This document shows, one piece after another, positions 16,443 to 25,755 of a DNA stretch of 64,000 bases. The first letter of the stretch is position 1, and each line of letters begins with the position of its first letter. The notes below the pieces were generated by a model. The model did no database searches, was not told the origin of the DNA, and was given only the letters and a program-made list of their open reading frames with translations. The translations under genes and the position numbers were made by a program. The DNA is from JAYQKL01 sp965243245 (GTDB taxonomy: Bacteria; Pseudomonadota; Alphaproteobacteria; RS24). Where the stretch lies: the NCBI GenBank assembly GCA_965243245.1, contig OZ251536.1, forward strand, positions 1,612,001-1,676,000. Direction: 5' to 3'.

Positions 16443-17030
16443 ATGACAGAAGAAAAAAACAGTTTACAGGATGTTTTAAAAAGCCTTGGCAAGAAAAAAG
16501 ATGCCTCTGGTTTACCGCCTGTGCATTTGTGGGATCCCCCTTATTGCGGGGATATTGGTCTTGAAATTAAAAGAGATGGGACTTGGTTTTATCAAGGGTC
16601 GCCAATTGGTCGCAAACCTTTGGTTAAATTATTTTCTTCTGTTTTGCGATTTGACGATGATGGTGCTTTTTATGTGGTTACACCGGGTGAAAAGATTCTG
16701 GTAACGGTTGAAGACGCGCCATTTCTTGCGACTCAATTAGATATAGAAGGTGCGGGTGAAACCCAAAAGCTCACTTTCACGACATTGACAGATGATCTTT
16801 GTGTGGCAGATAAAGAGCATCCGCTACGTGTGGAGATTGCGCCGCAAACGCAGACTCCATCGCCTTATATTTTGGTGCGGGGTCGGCTTGAGGCGTTAAT
16901 TGCGCGGCCGGTTTTTTATCGTCTGGTAGATTTATGTGTCGAAGAGCAGATAAACGAGGAAGGTCAGTTCGGGATTTGGAGTTGCGGTGTGTTTTTTCCT
17001 ATATCGCCTGTAGAAATGCTGGATGTTTAA
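16443..17030 (+). CDS. DUF1285 domain-containing protein
   Basis: This 195-residue protein matches the DUF1285 pattern: HLWDPPYCGDIGLEI, then DGTWFYQGSPIGRKPLVKLF, then FYVVTPGEKILVTVEDAPF. The family is widespread in alpha- and gammaproteobacteria; structures show a two-domain fold of unknown function, possibly ligand sensing. It sits directly before the Nudix gene, a common alphaproteobacterial arrangement. No function should be assigned from this sequence alone. Confidence 0.88.
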   Translation: MTEEKNSLQDVLKSLGKKKDASGLPPVHLWDPPYCGDIGLEIKRDGTWFYQGSPIGRKPLVKLFSSVLRFDDDGAFYVVTPGEKILVTVEDAPFLATQLDIEGAGETQKLTFTTLTDDLCVADKEHPLRVEIAPQTQTPSPYILVRGRLEALIARPVFYRLVDLCVEEQINEEGQFGIWSCGVFFPISPVEMLDV

Positions 17031-17033
17031 CGC

Positions 17034-17711
17034 ATGTCGCCGATAGAGATTTTAAAAAAAGAAATTCTAAAAAAACAGCTTACTGAGAATATTTTATTTG
17101 CTGCCCCCTCGGTTGAGCACCTTGAGTTGGTGGGTGGGCAAACGGGGGATTTTGACCTCAATAAGAATGCGCCAAAGGCTTTGCCTAAAAAAGCTCTCAA
17201 GCTTGCGGCGGTTCTTGTGCCGATTATTCCTTATGAGGATGGGGCTAGGGTTTTGTTTATCAGGCGGGCGGAACATTTATCCCGACATTCTGGGCAGATT
17301 GCTTTTCCGGGCGGGCGTGTTGACCCGATTGATAAGATGGATGACAAGATGAATGATAGGACGATTGCAAATGCGGCCTTGCGCGAAACCGAAGAAGAGA
17401 TAGGCATTACGGCAAAATCAATTGAAGTGCTTGGTTATAGTGATGCTTATGAGACCTTTACCGGATATTGTGTAGTGCCGGTTATTGGATTTGTGCAACC
17501 CGGCTATCAGCTCACGCTTAACCCTTCTGAGGTCGCCCACGCCTTTGAGGTACCACTGGCTTATTTGATGGACCGCGCTAATCACCTTATTGAAAGTCGC
17601 GTCTTTTTTGGTCAGGAGCGTTTTTTCTATAGCATGTCCTATCAAGCGTATTATATTTGGGGGGCCACGGCGGGCATGATCCAAAAGCTGAGTGAAAGGA
17701 TTTATAAATGA
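17034..17711 (+). CDS. CoA pyrophosphatase-type Nudix hydrolase
   Basis: This 225-residue enzyme has RAEHLSRHSGQIAFPGGRVD and the Nudix box with ALRETEEEIGI, the combination of the NudL/YeaB CoA pyrophosphatase subfamily, which splits CoA and its derivatives. The stretch between the G of the box and the RETEEE is lengthened by DDKMNDR, and an MDDKMND segment lies nearby. It begins four bases after the DUF1285 gene and overlaps the next gene by ATGA. Confidence 0.9.
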   Translation: MSPIEILKKEILKKQLTENILFAAPSVEHLELVGGQTGDFDLNKNAPKALPKKALKLAAVLVPIIPYEDGARVLFIRRAEHLSRHSGQIAFPGGRVDPIDKMDDKMNDRTIANAALRETEEEIGITAKSIEVLGYSDAYETFTGYCVVPVIGFVQPGYQLTLNPSEVAHAFEVPLAYLMDRANHLIESRVFFGQERFFYSMSYQAYYIWGATAGMIQKLSERIYK

Positions 17712-17998
17712 TCAGAATGATTTTATTTGGACTGCTGATATTTTTACTTCCCCTTATTGTGGCTCTGTTTTGGATTGCGGTTATTAAGAAGCTCAAACCG
17801 AGTGACGCTGATTTGAAAGTCTGGGCGATAGCTGGTTCAGCGGGGCTTATTCTTTTGCTTGGGAGTCTTTTTTGGCTCAGAACTAGCATCGGCGTTTCGA
17901 CGAACTATCAATATGTGCCGGCTGAAATTCGAGATGGGGAGTTGATTCGCGGCTATTTTGACCCTGTGAATGAGCTCTCTGGTGAGCCAAAAAAATGA
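17708..17998 (+). CDS. Small membrane protein, DUF6111-like
   Basis: This 96-residue protein has two membrane segments (about residues 5-25 and 40-60) and a C-terminal tail containing YVPAEIRDGELIRGYFDP. The tail and the location between a Nudix gene and the CCA-adding enzyme fit the small alphaproteobacterial DUF6111 family. It overlaps both neighbours by four bases, which argues for a real gene. The role is unknown. Confidence 0.8.
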   Translation: MIRMILFGLLIFLLPLIVALFWIAVIKKLKPSDADLKVWAIAGSAGLILLLGSLFWLRTSIGVSTNYQYVPAEIRDGELIRGYFDPVNELSGEPKK

Positions 17999-19284
17999 CT
18001 CTGCCCAACGTTCAGTCCAAATGGCTCGCTCTGGCGCAAACACAAAGACTGTTTGATGTGCTAGGAGAGAAACATTTACGCGCTGTGGGCGGCTGTGTTC
18101 GAGATAGCCTGCGCAATGTATCTGTCACAGATGTAGATATGGCAACCTCTCTTGGGCCTGAAAAAGTGATGGAAAAGCTACACCATGCGGGCATTAAAGT
18201 TATTCCAACAGGGTTAAAATATGGGTCGGTGACAGCGATTTTGGATGGGTTTCATTATGAGATTACGACATTGCGCCAAGATATTGAAACAGATGGTCGC
18301 CATGCTACTGTAGGGTTTGGTAGCGATTGGAGTGCTGATGCGACGCGGCGCGATTTCACCATTAACGCATTATATTGCGATAGGAATGGCCGCGTTTATG
18401 ACCCGCTAGGGCAGGGCGTGGCGGATCTTATGGCTGGAAAAGTAGTTTTTATCGGTGATGGGGATGCACGGATAAAAGAAGATTATCTGCGTGTTTTGAG
18501 GTTTTTCCGTTTTCATTATGTGATTGGCAAGGGGGCAGTCGATGGCGTTGGATTTAAGGCTTGCCGCAAGGCGGCGCAGGACGGCACAGGGCTTGCGCAA
18601 TTATCTGGCGAACGCTTGCAACAAGAATTTTTTAAAATTCTGCTTGGAGAAAATGCGCCCGCCGCCCTTGAAATGATGCAAAAAGCAGGTGTGTTGGCAT
18701 ATATATTGCCTTTTTTACAATCGGGCGCGCCGTTAAGGGATGCGTGTTTTAAACGGCTGGAAACACTTATCAATTTTGAAATGCAGGTTGCCCCGCCCAT
18801 TGCCCATCTTGGTGTCCATCCCAACGTCTTATTGCGCTTGGCTTGTTTATTGACGAATGATGAGTATCAAATTGACACAATATCTGCTCATCTCAGGCTT
18901 TCAAGGAAACAAAAAAAATACCTTCTGGCATTGTTGACCAATTCTTATGTGACAAAAGAAATAACCTCGCAAAACACCAAGCAAGTTGCCTATTGGCTTG
19001 GCGGCGATATATGCGCTGATTTGATGATGCTACAACAAGCTATGCGTTTATCGGTGCCGACTCAAATAGATGTTTTTTCAAGCCACATCAAAGAAGTACG
19101 CGCATGTTCAGTGCCCGTTTTTCCATATTCAGCAAAAATGATACAAGCTGTCGGCGTCTCGCCCGGACCTGAAATGGGCCGCTTGCTCAAAGCGTTGGAA
19201 GGCTGGTGGGTTGAAAATGACTTTCCGTGTGATGAAGGCTTATTGCATATTCAGTTACAACAGCAATTGAACAAATCTAGCTGA
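17995..19284 (+). CDS. cca: CCA tRNA nucleotidyltransferase
   Basis: This 429-residue enzyme adds or repairs the 3' CCA of tRNAs. It has the head-domain motif AVGGCVRDSLRNVSVTDVD with the catalytic aspartates and the conserved RRDFTINALYCD and VYDPLGQGVADL. The later GAD-like helical domain includes EDYLRVLRFFRFH. Class II poly(A) polymerase family members look alike, but the alphaproteobacterial operon position supports CCA addition. Its 3' end overlaps the convergent hemF by eight bases. Confidence 0.9.
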   Translation: MTLPNVQSKWLALAQTQRLFDVLGEKHLRAVGGCVRDSLRNVSVTDVDMATSLGPEKVMEKLHHAGIKVIPTGLKYGSVTAILDGFHYEITTLRQDIETDGRHATVGFGSDWSADATRRDFTINALYCDRNGRVYDPLGQGVADLMAGKVVFIGDGDARIKEDYLRVLRFFRFHYVIGKGAVDGVGFKACRKAAQDGTGLAQLSGERLQQEFFKILLGENAPAALEMMQKAGVLAYILPFLQSGAPLRDACFKRLETLINFEMQVAPPIAHLGVHPNVLLRLACLLTNDEYQIDTISAHLRLSRKQKKYLLALLTNSYVTKEITSQNTKQVAYWLGGDICADLMMLQQAMRLSVPTQIDVFSSHIKEVRACSVPVFPYSAKMIQAVGVSPGPEMGRLLKALEGWWVENDFPCDEGLLHIQLQQQLNKSS

Positions 19285-20131
19285 CAGGCCACTTCACTAA
19301 AGGGGGCATGGAAGATAAGATGCTTTCTACGTTACCCCCTGTTTTAAGTCCGAACATAGTGCCGCGGTCATAAAGCAAATTAAACTCGACATAGCGTCCG
19401 CGCTGGCTTAATTGCTCGTCTCTATCTGCTTGGGTGAAACTATCATTCATGCGTCGTGCAATAATTTTGGGATATATATTGAGAAACGCGCTTGCGACAT
19501 CACGGGTAAAAGCGAAATCTTTTTCCCAGTCACCACTATTAAAATGGTCGTAAAAAATACCGCCCGTGCCGCGCGTTTCATTGCGGTGGGGAAGGTAAAA
19601 ATATTCATCACATGCTTTTTTATAGGTGGGATAGAAATCAGGATCATAGGTTTCACAAGCTTGTTTATAGGCTTGGTGAAAATCTTGTGTGTCTGGATGG
19701 CTCGGGCGTCTATCGCGTTTGAGCATTGGCGTTAAATCGCCGCCGCCGCCAAACCAGTTTTTGGTTGTGATAACCATGCGCGTATTCATATGAGCTGTTG
19801 GCGCATGGGGGTTTTTGGGATGCGCGATAACAGAAATACCGCTAGCCCAGAATCTTGGGTCTTGGTGTGCGCCTTCAACTGCTGTGCGGAATTGTTCGGA
19901 AAATTCGCCATAAACGGTTGAAATATGAACACCTGCTTTTTCAAATACATCGCCTTCAAGCATAGCCATCTCGCCGCCGCCTAAATCCTTATTTGAATCG
20001 TGCTGTGTGTTTCGACTCCATTTTTTTTTAACAAATTTTTTACCGTTCGGCTCAAGTGTTTCCAAAGCTGTGCATAACGCATCCCGAAGGCTTTTGAACC
20101 AATCAGTGACGCGTTGTTTATTTTCTTCCAT
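19277..20131 (-). CDS. hemF: Oxygen-dependent coproporphyrinogen III oxidase
   Basis: HemF decarboxylates coproporphyrinogen III to protoporphyrinogen IX using O2. The 284-residue protein shows VSTVYG-like HISTVYGEFSEQFR, HPKNPHAPTAHMNTR, WFGGGGDLTPM, GTGGIFYDH and GRYVEFNLLYDRGTMFGL, all family signatures. It is the third haem gene in the window, about 5 kb from hemAH, and is transcribed away from the bc1 operon across a 174-base gap. Confidence 0.96.
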   Translation of the reverse strand: MEENKQRVTDWFKSLRDALCTALETLEPNGKKFVKKKWSRNTQHDSNKDLGGGEMAMLEGDVFEKAGVHISTVYGEFSEQFRTAVEGAHQDPRFWASGISVIAHPKNPHAPTAHMNTRMVITTKNWFGGGGDLTPMLKRDRRPSHPDTQDFHQAYKQACETYDPDFYPTYKKACDEYFYLPHRNETRGTGGIFYDHFNSGDWEKDFAFTRDVASAFLNIYPKIIARRMNDSFTQADRDEQLSQRGRYVEFNLLYDRGTMFGLKTGGNVESILSSMPPLVKWPVS

Positions 20132-20305
20132 GGTTAAGCTCCGAAGGTGATATGGTTCATATTTTGACAGGAAAAATGAAAAATCGTGGAAAATTTGCCG
20201 TCTGCGTCATGGTGACACATATTGCCTTAGAGCCCATAGAAGTATTTAACCGAGCGGTCAAATCCTCTATAAGGGGATGGTGCGTGTAGACGCTAAAATG
20301 CGAAT

Positions 20306-20866
20306 ATGAACAGCCATATTAATGATGGAGTGACCATCTTGAGTGATACAGCAGACAGCAAAAATGGCGACACAAATCGTCGTGAATTTCTTCATTTAGC
20401 AACCGGTGCTTTTGCAGCTATTGGCGTGGTCAATGTGGCGTGGCCGTTAATTCATCAGATGAACCCGGATGCCTCTATGCTTGCCCTCGCCTCAATCGAG
20501 ATTGACCTGAGTGCCATTGAAGTCGGGCAAAGCGTCACAGTGACGTGGCGCGGTAAGCCCGTTTTCATCAGACGCCGCAGCCAAGAAGAAATTACCCAAG
20601 CGGCTGATGTGAATCTTGAAATATTGCGTGACCCACAAACAGACATAGAGCGCACCCAAAAGCCTGAATGGTTAATCATGGTTGGTATTTGCACTCATTT
20701 GGGGTGTGTGCCACTTGGTCAAGCAGGGGAATTTAATGGCTGGTTTTGTCCTTGCCATGGTTCTCATTATGATACGTCGGGGCGGATTCGAAAAGGGCCT
20801 GCGCCGACAAATCTGGAAGTTCCAGAATATCAGTTTGTTTCAGATACCCGCATTAAAATCGGTTAA
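20306..20866 (+). CDS. petA: Ubiquinol-cytochrome c reductase, Rieske iron-sulfur subunit
   Basis: This 186-residue subunit carries the 2Fe-2S cluster of the bc1 complex. A twin-arginine signal anchor NRREFLHLATGAFAAIGV (about residues 28-45) holds it in the membrane. The cluster motifs are CTHLGC and CPCHGSHYD, each giving one Cys and one His ligand and the stabilising disulfide cysteines. It leads the petABC operon, 18 bases before petB. Confidence 0.96.
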   Translation: MNSHINDGVTILSDTADSKNGDTNRREFLHLATGAFAAIGVVNVAWPLIHQMNPDASMLALASIEIDLSAIEVGQSVTVTWRGKPVFIRRRSQEEITQAADVNLEILRDPQTDIERTQKPEWLIMVGICTHLGCVPLGQAGEFNGWFCPCHGSHYDTSGRIRKGPAPTNLEVPEYQFVSDTRIKIG

Positions 20867-20884
20867 GCGAGATAGGATTTACAC

Positions 20885-22123
20885 ATGAAAGGCGAAAACC
20901 CTTATACCCCGCAAAGCGGCTTCGCAAAATGGATGGATGTGCGCTTGCCTTTGATGCGGCTGGCGCAGGATAGTTTTATAGATTATCCAACGCCTAAAAA
21001 CCTTAATTACTGGTGGACATTTGGCGGCATTTTATCTTTTTGCCTGATGGCACAAATTGTAACGGGAGTCATTTTGTCTATGCATTATACGCCGCATATT
21101 GATCTGGCGTTTGACTCTGTTGAGCATATTATGCGCGACGTAAATTACGGCTGGTTAATCCGCTATAGTCATGCGAGCGGCGCGTCGATGTTTTTTCTTG
21201 CGGTTTATATTCATATTTTCCGCAGTATGTATTATGGCTCTTACAAGGCACCGCGCGAGGTCTTATGGATCCTTGGCGTGATTATCTATGTTTTGATGAT
21301 GGCGGCGGGCTTTATGGGATATGTCTTGCCATGGGGACAAATGAGCCTTTGGGGCGCAACTGTTATCACCAATCTTTTTGGAGCTATACCGCTTATTGGC
21401 GATAGCATTGTGACTTGGTTATGGGGCGGGTTCTCGATTGATAATCCAACTTTAAATCGCTTCTTTTCTTTGCATTACCTTATTCCTTTCATGATTGCGG
21501 GTGTGGTTGTGCTACATATTTGGGCACTGCATGTGACCGGCAACAACAATCCTATCGGTATTTCGGTCAAGTCTAATCAGGACACAGTTCCTTTCCATCC
21601 TTACTACACGATTAAGGATAGTTTTGCGCTGGCTTTGTTCATGATTTTGTTTAGCTATTTTATTTTCTTTGCACCGAATGCGCTCGGGCATGCGGATAAT
21701 TATATTCCGGCGAACCCGCTGGTGACGCCTACGCATATTGTGCCTGAATGGTATCTGCTACCTTTTTATGCGATTTTGCGGGCTGTGCCAGATAAGTTTG
21801 GCGGGGTGATTGCGATGGTTGGGGCCATTGGTATTTTATTTGTTCTGCCTTGGTTGGATACATCTAAAGTGCGTTCTGGGCGTTATCGGCCTTTGTTTCG
21901 GCAGTTTTTCATCATCTTTGTTGGTATTTGTTTAATGCTTGGATATTTAGGGGCTAAGCCAGCCGAGGGGGTTTATATTATTTTGGCGCGTATCGGGACG
22001 ATATATTACTTTGCACATTTTCTGATTATTTTGCCAATTCTTGGCTTTGTTGAAAAGCCTAAGGATATTCCACAGAGCATCTCGGCACCTGTTCTTTCAA
22101 CGACAGCATCGCCTGCAGAATAG
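20885..22123 (+). CDS. petB: Ubiquinol-cytochrome c reductase, cytochrome b
   Basis: Cytochrome b holds haems bL and bH and both quinone sites. The 412-residue protein has eight or more membrane segments, the haem histidines in RYSHASGASMFFLAVYIHIFR and in HYLIPFMIAGVVVLHIWALH, and the Qo motif PEWY in VPEWYLLPFYAILRA. It is the long, unsplit mitochondrial-type form. The gene lies between petA and petC, with a short gap on each side. Confidence 0.97.
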   Translation: MKGENPYTPQSGFAKWMDVRLPLMRLAQDSFIDYPTPKNLNYWWTFGGILSFCLMAQIVTGVILSMHYTPHIDLAFDSVEHIMRDVNYGWLIRYSHASGASMFFLAVYIHIFRSMYYGSYKAPREVLWILGVIIYVLMMAAGFMGYVLPWGQMSLWGATVITNLFGAIPLIGDSIVTWLWGGFSIDNPTLNRFFSLHYLIPFMIAGVVVLHIWALHVTGNNNPIGISVKSNQDTVPFHPYYTIKDSFALALFMILFSYFIFFAPNALGHADNYIPANPLVTPTHIVPEWYLLPFYAILRAVPDKFGGVIAMVGAIGILFVLPWLDTSKVRSGRYRPLFRQFFIIFVGICLMLGYLGAKPAEGVYIILARIGTIYYFAHFLIILPILGFVEKPKDIPQSISAPVLSTTASPAE

Positions 22124-22133
22124 GAAAAGAGAT

Positions 22134-22910
22134 ATGAGCGTGAATAGAATTTACATATCACTTTTTGTACTCCTGATGGGGATGCTTGTTGTCGCGCCTG
22201 TTCAAGCGGCAGGCGATACCAAACGCCCCGCCGCCCAAGATTGGAGTTTTAACGGGCCGTTTGGCACATATGACCGTGACGCGCTTCGGCGCGGGTTTAA
22301 GATTTATCAAGAAGTATGTGCTGCGTGCCATGCGATGAAGCAATTGCGGTTTCGCAATTTGGCGCAAGCGGGTGGGCCAGAGTTTTCCGAAGCTGAAGTC
22401 AAAGCCATTGCGGGCACCTATACGGTTGAAGATGGCCCTGATGCTTATGGCGATATGTTTGAGCGGGCGGCTCTGCCAAAAGATGGCTTTATTGACCCAT
22501 ATCCGAACGCGAATGCCGCACGGGCCGCCAATGGCGGTGCGTATCCGCCTGATTTATCCTTGATTACCAAGGCACGCGCTTATGGTGCCGATTATATCTA
22601 TGCTTTGCTGACGGGCTATGAAGCGGTGCCCGAAGGCGTCACGATGGGTAAGGGGCAGTATTATAATCCATATATGGCGGGTCAGATTGCTATGGTTGCG
22701 CCTTTGAGCGATGAGATGGTTGATTATGAAGATGGGATGCCCATGACAATCGACCAATATGCGCGTGATGTGACTGTCTTTTTGACTTGGGCCGCCGAGC
22801 CAGAACTAGAAGCACGCAAGAAACTAGGCGTGATGGTGATGATTTATCTGTCTATTTTTGCCGCTCTGCTGTTTTTCTCGATGCGTAAAATTTGGGCGAA
22901 CCAGCATTAA
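22134..22910 (+). CDS. petC: Cytochrome c1
   Basis: This subunit passes electrons from the Rieske centre to soluble cytochrome c. The start at 22134 gives a signal peptide (residues 5-25, cut near VQA-A) and a 258-residue protein with the haem c motif CAACH at residues 62-66, the PNANAARAANGGAYPPDLS loop and a C-terminal membrane anchor (about residues 222-245). The axial methionine is probably in the MVAPLSDEMVDYEDG region. A longer frame from 22041 would run back into petB and lacks the signal start. Confidence 0.95.
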   Translation: MSVNRIYISLFVLLMGMLVVAPVQAAGDTKRPAAQDWSFNGPFGTYDRDALRRGFKIYQEVCAACHAMKQLRFRNLAQAGGPEFSEAEVKAIAGTYTVEDGPDAYGDMFERAALPKDGFIDPYPNANAARAANGGAYPPDLSLITKARAYGADYIYALLTGYEAVPEGVTMGKGQYYNPYMAGQIAMVAPLSDEMVDYEDGMPMTIDQYARDVTVFLTWAAEPELEARKKLGVMVMIYLSIFAALLFFSMRKIWANQH

Positions 22911-23008
22911 TTTCTGAGCGATAGCACACCCTCACAATAGAAACATTACGAAGGAAATATTGCGGGGGTTTTAGCATGAGTTTTATAAAATGCGGCTCGA
23001 TAAGCGTT

Positions 23009-23842
23009 TTAGTTTTTAGCCTTTTTCTTAGGTCCATCAGGGGTGATGGACACGCCCTTACTTAAACCTTCCCCCAAGCCTTTACCAATATCGCGGGTTG
23101 CTTCATTTGTCGCTTTCACCGAGTCAATAATGCTTGTTGCCGCGTCCACTTCTAAATCGGCGCGTTGCTTGGCTGTTTGTGTGCGGCGCTCTTCTTTAGA
23201 AAGAGCTGTTATCTCACGCTGAACCTCTGTTTTTTTGCTCAACAGATTTTTCTTGCGCTCTAGTTCAGAAAGTTCATCTTGATGCCCCGTCTTGGCGTTT
23301 TGCAAAAGATTTAAAACAGTCGCGTCAGCTTGATATTTACTGATGAGGCCGGCAATATTTTCTTGTCCTTTAACACAAGCAGATGCCGCATTTGGTTGCA
23401 CCCGTGTTTCATCTTGCTGGGTTATAAGGACCATTGCGGGACCGGCAGAAAATTCACACATTTTCCCGATTTGCACTGAGTTTAAGATTTGCCCATTTTC
23501 CGAATAAAGAATATTAACCCCATCCACCAGAGCTTCAGGACCAGCAACAGCCTCTGCGACTGAACCACCGACAATACCGCCAGCAATGGCACTGTTTGTA
23601 TTTTCGTTCGCGCCGAGCAGAGCCCCCACTATAAGACCAAAAGTTGCGGCAATTTTTTGATTGGCTGTGTTATCGACTTTCACCTTGCCGGGCTCAAGTG
23701 AGAGAATATTGATAAGTTTAGCTTCTTTTCTTGAATTGACCTGCGAGCTGTCAAAAACATTAGCACGATATTGACTGGCTGGATCAATACAAGCCGTCAG
23801 TAGTGATGCTAAGACAATTATAGCTAGATATTTTTTTTTCAT
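23009..23842 (-). CDS. Predicted glycine-zipper lipoprotein with coiled coil, unknown function
   Basis: I do not recognise a named family. The start at 23842 gives a lipoprotein signal with lipobox LTAC (Cys18). After it come a glycine-rich hydrophobic zipper at about residues 71-103 (GLIVGALLGAN, AIAGGIVGGSVAEAVAG), a middle domain with two cysteines, and a charged coiled coil at about 180-225. Total length is 277 residues. The C-terminus ends in a lysine-rich tail. It is likely anchored in an envelope membrane. It is monocistronic, and 8-bp tandem repeats lie just upstream. Confidence 0.75.
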   Translation of the reverse strand: MKKKYLAIIVLASLLTACIDPASQYRANVFDSSQVNSRKEAKLINILSLEPGKVKVDNTANQKIAATFGLIVGALLGANENTNSAIAGGIVGGSVAEAVAGPEALVDGVNILYSENGQILNSVQIGKMCEFSAGPAMVLITQQDETRVQPNAASACVKGQENIAGLISKYQADATVLNLLQNAKTGHQDELSELERKKNLLSKKTEVQREITALSKEERRTQTAKQRADLEVDAATSIIDSVKATNEATRDIGKGLGEGLSKGVSITPDGPKKKAKN

Positions 23843-23856
23843 TTGTCCCTCGGCCA

Positions 23857-23888
23857 CTTTGCCCCTTTGCCCCTTTGCCACTTTGCTG
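23857..23888. repeat. 8-bp tandem repeat upstream of the lipoprotein gene
   Basis: Four units of CTTTGCCC follow each other; the first two are exact and the last two carry one or two changes. The array ends 15 bases before the lipoprotein start codon, so on the minus strand it lies in the region where the ribosome site and 5' leader would be. Confidence 0.8.
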
Positions 23889-23956
23889 TTTCATTTTTGT
23901 TTATATAAAACCCTAGTAATATGCTTAAAACTTGTCAAATTTTAAATGATTAAACC

Positions 23957-25054
23957 CTAGACATTAAATCTGAATAATATGACATCTCCATCCTGTACCA
24001 AATAGTCTTTGCCTTCTTGGCGCAGTTTACCGCCCTCGCGCGCGCCAGCTTCGCCCTGACAAGCCAGATAATCGTCAAAGGCTGTGGTTTCGGCTCTGAT
24101 AAACCCGCGTTCAAAATCAGTATGAATAACCCCCGCCGCTTGGGGGGCAGTGGAATTATTTTTTATCGTCCATGCGCGGGTTTCTTTAGGCCCGCAGGTG
24201 AAATAAGTGACGAGCTTCAAAAGCAGATAACCCTGACGAATAAGCCGATTAAGACCGGGCTCTTCCAGACCGATGGCTTCAAGATATTCAAGCCTTTCAT
24301 GTGCGCCCAATTGCGCCAGCTCTTCTTCGATGCGGGCCGAAATAATGATGGCTTGGGTTCCCTCACGCGCGGCTTTTTCTTGAACTTTATCAGATAGGCT
24401 ATTGCCCGTGCCAGCTTTGTCTTCTGCTACATTGCAAACATAAAGCACGGGCTTGGCGGTCAAAAGTTGCAGGTTTTTAAAGTCTTGTTCACGCCCTTTA
24501 GGAATAGCGCACCCACGCGCAGGCCGCCCTTTGGACAATTCAGCAAGAGCTAAATCAATCAATTCTAACTCTGCAATAGATTGCTTGTCTTTGGTTGTCG
24601 CCTTTTTGCGCAGATTTGCTTCACGTTTTTCAAGGCTTTCAAGATCAGATAACATTAATTCAGTTTCAACCGTTTCAGCATCAGTTAGCGGGTCAATCGT
24701 GCCCTCCACATGCGTGATGTCGTCATCTTCAAAACACCGCAGCACATGAGCAATAGCATCCACCTCGCGGATATTTCCAAGAAACTGATTGCCCAGCCCT
24801 TCGCCCTTTGAAGCCCCGCGCACCAGCCCCGCAATATCGACAAAACTCAAACGCGCAGGAATAATCTCTTTAGAGCCCGCAATGTCTGCCAGTGATTGCA
24901 GACGTGTATCGGGCACAGACACCTCGCCAATATTTGGCTCAATGGTGCAAAATGGGAAATTAGCCGCCTGTGCCGTCGCTGTTTGTGTCAGCGCGTTGAA
25001 AAGAGTTGATTTACCAACATTCGGCAATCCTACAATACCGCATTTGAACCCCAT
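23957..25054 (-). CDS. ychF: Ribosome-binding ATPase YchF
   Basis: This 365-residue Obg-family P-loop protein prefers ATP and binds ribosomes; it is tied to the oxidative stress response. GLPNVGKSTLFNALT is the P-loop, followed by FVDIAGLVRGASKGEGLGNQFL (switch II), a coiled-coil insert at about residues 135-170 and the C-terminal TGS domain with AAGVIHTDFERGFIRAE. It follows pth on the same strand, a common pairing. Confidence 0.96.
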   Translation of the reverse strand: MGFKCGIVGLPNVGKSTLFNALTQTATAQAANFPFCTIEPNIGEVSVPDTRLQSLADIAGSKEIIPARLSFVDIAGLVRGASKGEGLGNQFLGNIREVDAIAHVLRCFEDDDITHVEGTIDPLTDAETVETELMLSDLESLEKREANLRKKATTKDKQSIAELELIDLALAELSKGRPARGCAIPKGREQDFKNLQLLTAKPVLYVCNVAEDKAGTGNSLSDKVQEKAAREGTQAIIISARIEEELAQLGAHERLEYLEAIGLEEPGLNRLIRQGYLLLKLVTYFTCGPKETRAWTIKNNSTAPQAAGVIHTDFERGFIRAETTAFDDYLACQGEAGAREGGKLRQEGKDYLVQDGDVILFRFNV

Positions 25055-25090
25055 AAAACTTACTCCCTTATCTTTTCGTTTGATGTCTTT

Positions 25091-25708
25091 TTATTTGGTG
25101 TCTTTATCATTTGTTTTTATCAATTTTTCTGATGTCATGTGTTCTGCCATAGCTTCATGTATTCGGTTTTGATAGGTCGCCGCCTCGCCCTTGATGAGCA
25201 ATGCAATATTATCTGCCAGTGCTTGTAAAAAAACGGGTAGCCATTTTTGCTCTGCTTTGGAAAAATCTTTTAGCACATGCCCGATAACTTTGTCCTTATG
25301 CCCCGGATGACCAATACCTAGCCTTGCGCGCCGAAAATTTTCTCCCATATGTTGTTTGAGCGAGCGCAATCCATTATGCCCTGCCAGCCCGCCGCCTGTT
25401 TTCATGCGTAGTTTACCCGGCGCAAGGTCCAGATCATCATAAAAAATAATGATGTTTTCTAGCCGAAGCCTATAGAGCCGAACAGCTTCGCCAACCGACT
25501 TACCACTCTCATTCATGAAGGTCTCAGGCTTTAAAAGCAGGATTTTTTGACCCTCAATAATGGTTTCAGAAAACTGTCCTTGAAATTTTTTCTTAAAAGG
25601 CGAAAAACCATAGCCCTTAGCAATCTGGTCAATCGCCATAAAGCCTATATTATGCCGATTATGAGCATATTTTTGACCCGGGTTACCAAGCCCCACAAAC
25701 AAAAGCAT
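25091..25708 (-). CDS. pth: Peptidyl-tRNA hydrolase
   Basis: Pth releases tRNA from peptidyl-tRNAs that drop off ribosomes. The start at 25708 is supported by GGGAGG seven to eight bases before the ATG and by MLLFVGLGNPG, the usual N-terminus. The 205-residue protein has the catalytic histidine in NRHNIGFMAID, DDLDLAPGKLRMK and GLAGHNGLRSLKQH. The lysine-rich tail is slightly long. The gene lies between rplY and ychF as in many bacteria. Confidence 0.95.
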   Translation of the reverse strand: MLLFVGLGNPGQKYAHNRHNIGFMAIDQIAKGYGFSPFKKKFQGQFSETIIEGQKILLLKPETFMNESGKSVGEAVRLYRLRLENIIIFYDDLDLAPGKLRMKTGGGLAGHNGLRSLKQHMGENFRRARLGIGHPGHKDKVIGHVLKDFSKAEQKWLPVFLQALADNIALLIKGEAATYQNRIHEAMAEHMTSEKLIKTNDKDTK

Positions 25709-25755
25709 CCGTTTCCTCCCATATAGGTCTTTCCTATATAGGTGCATAGCAAGGA

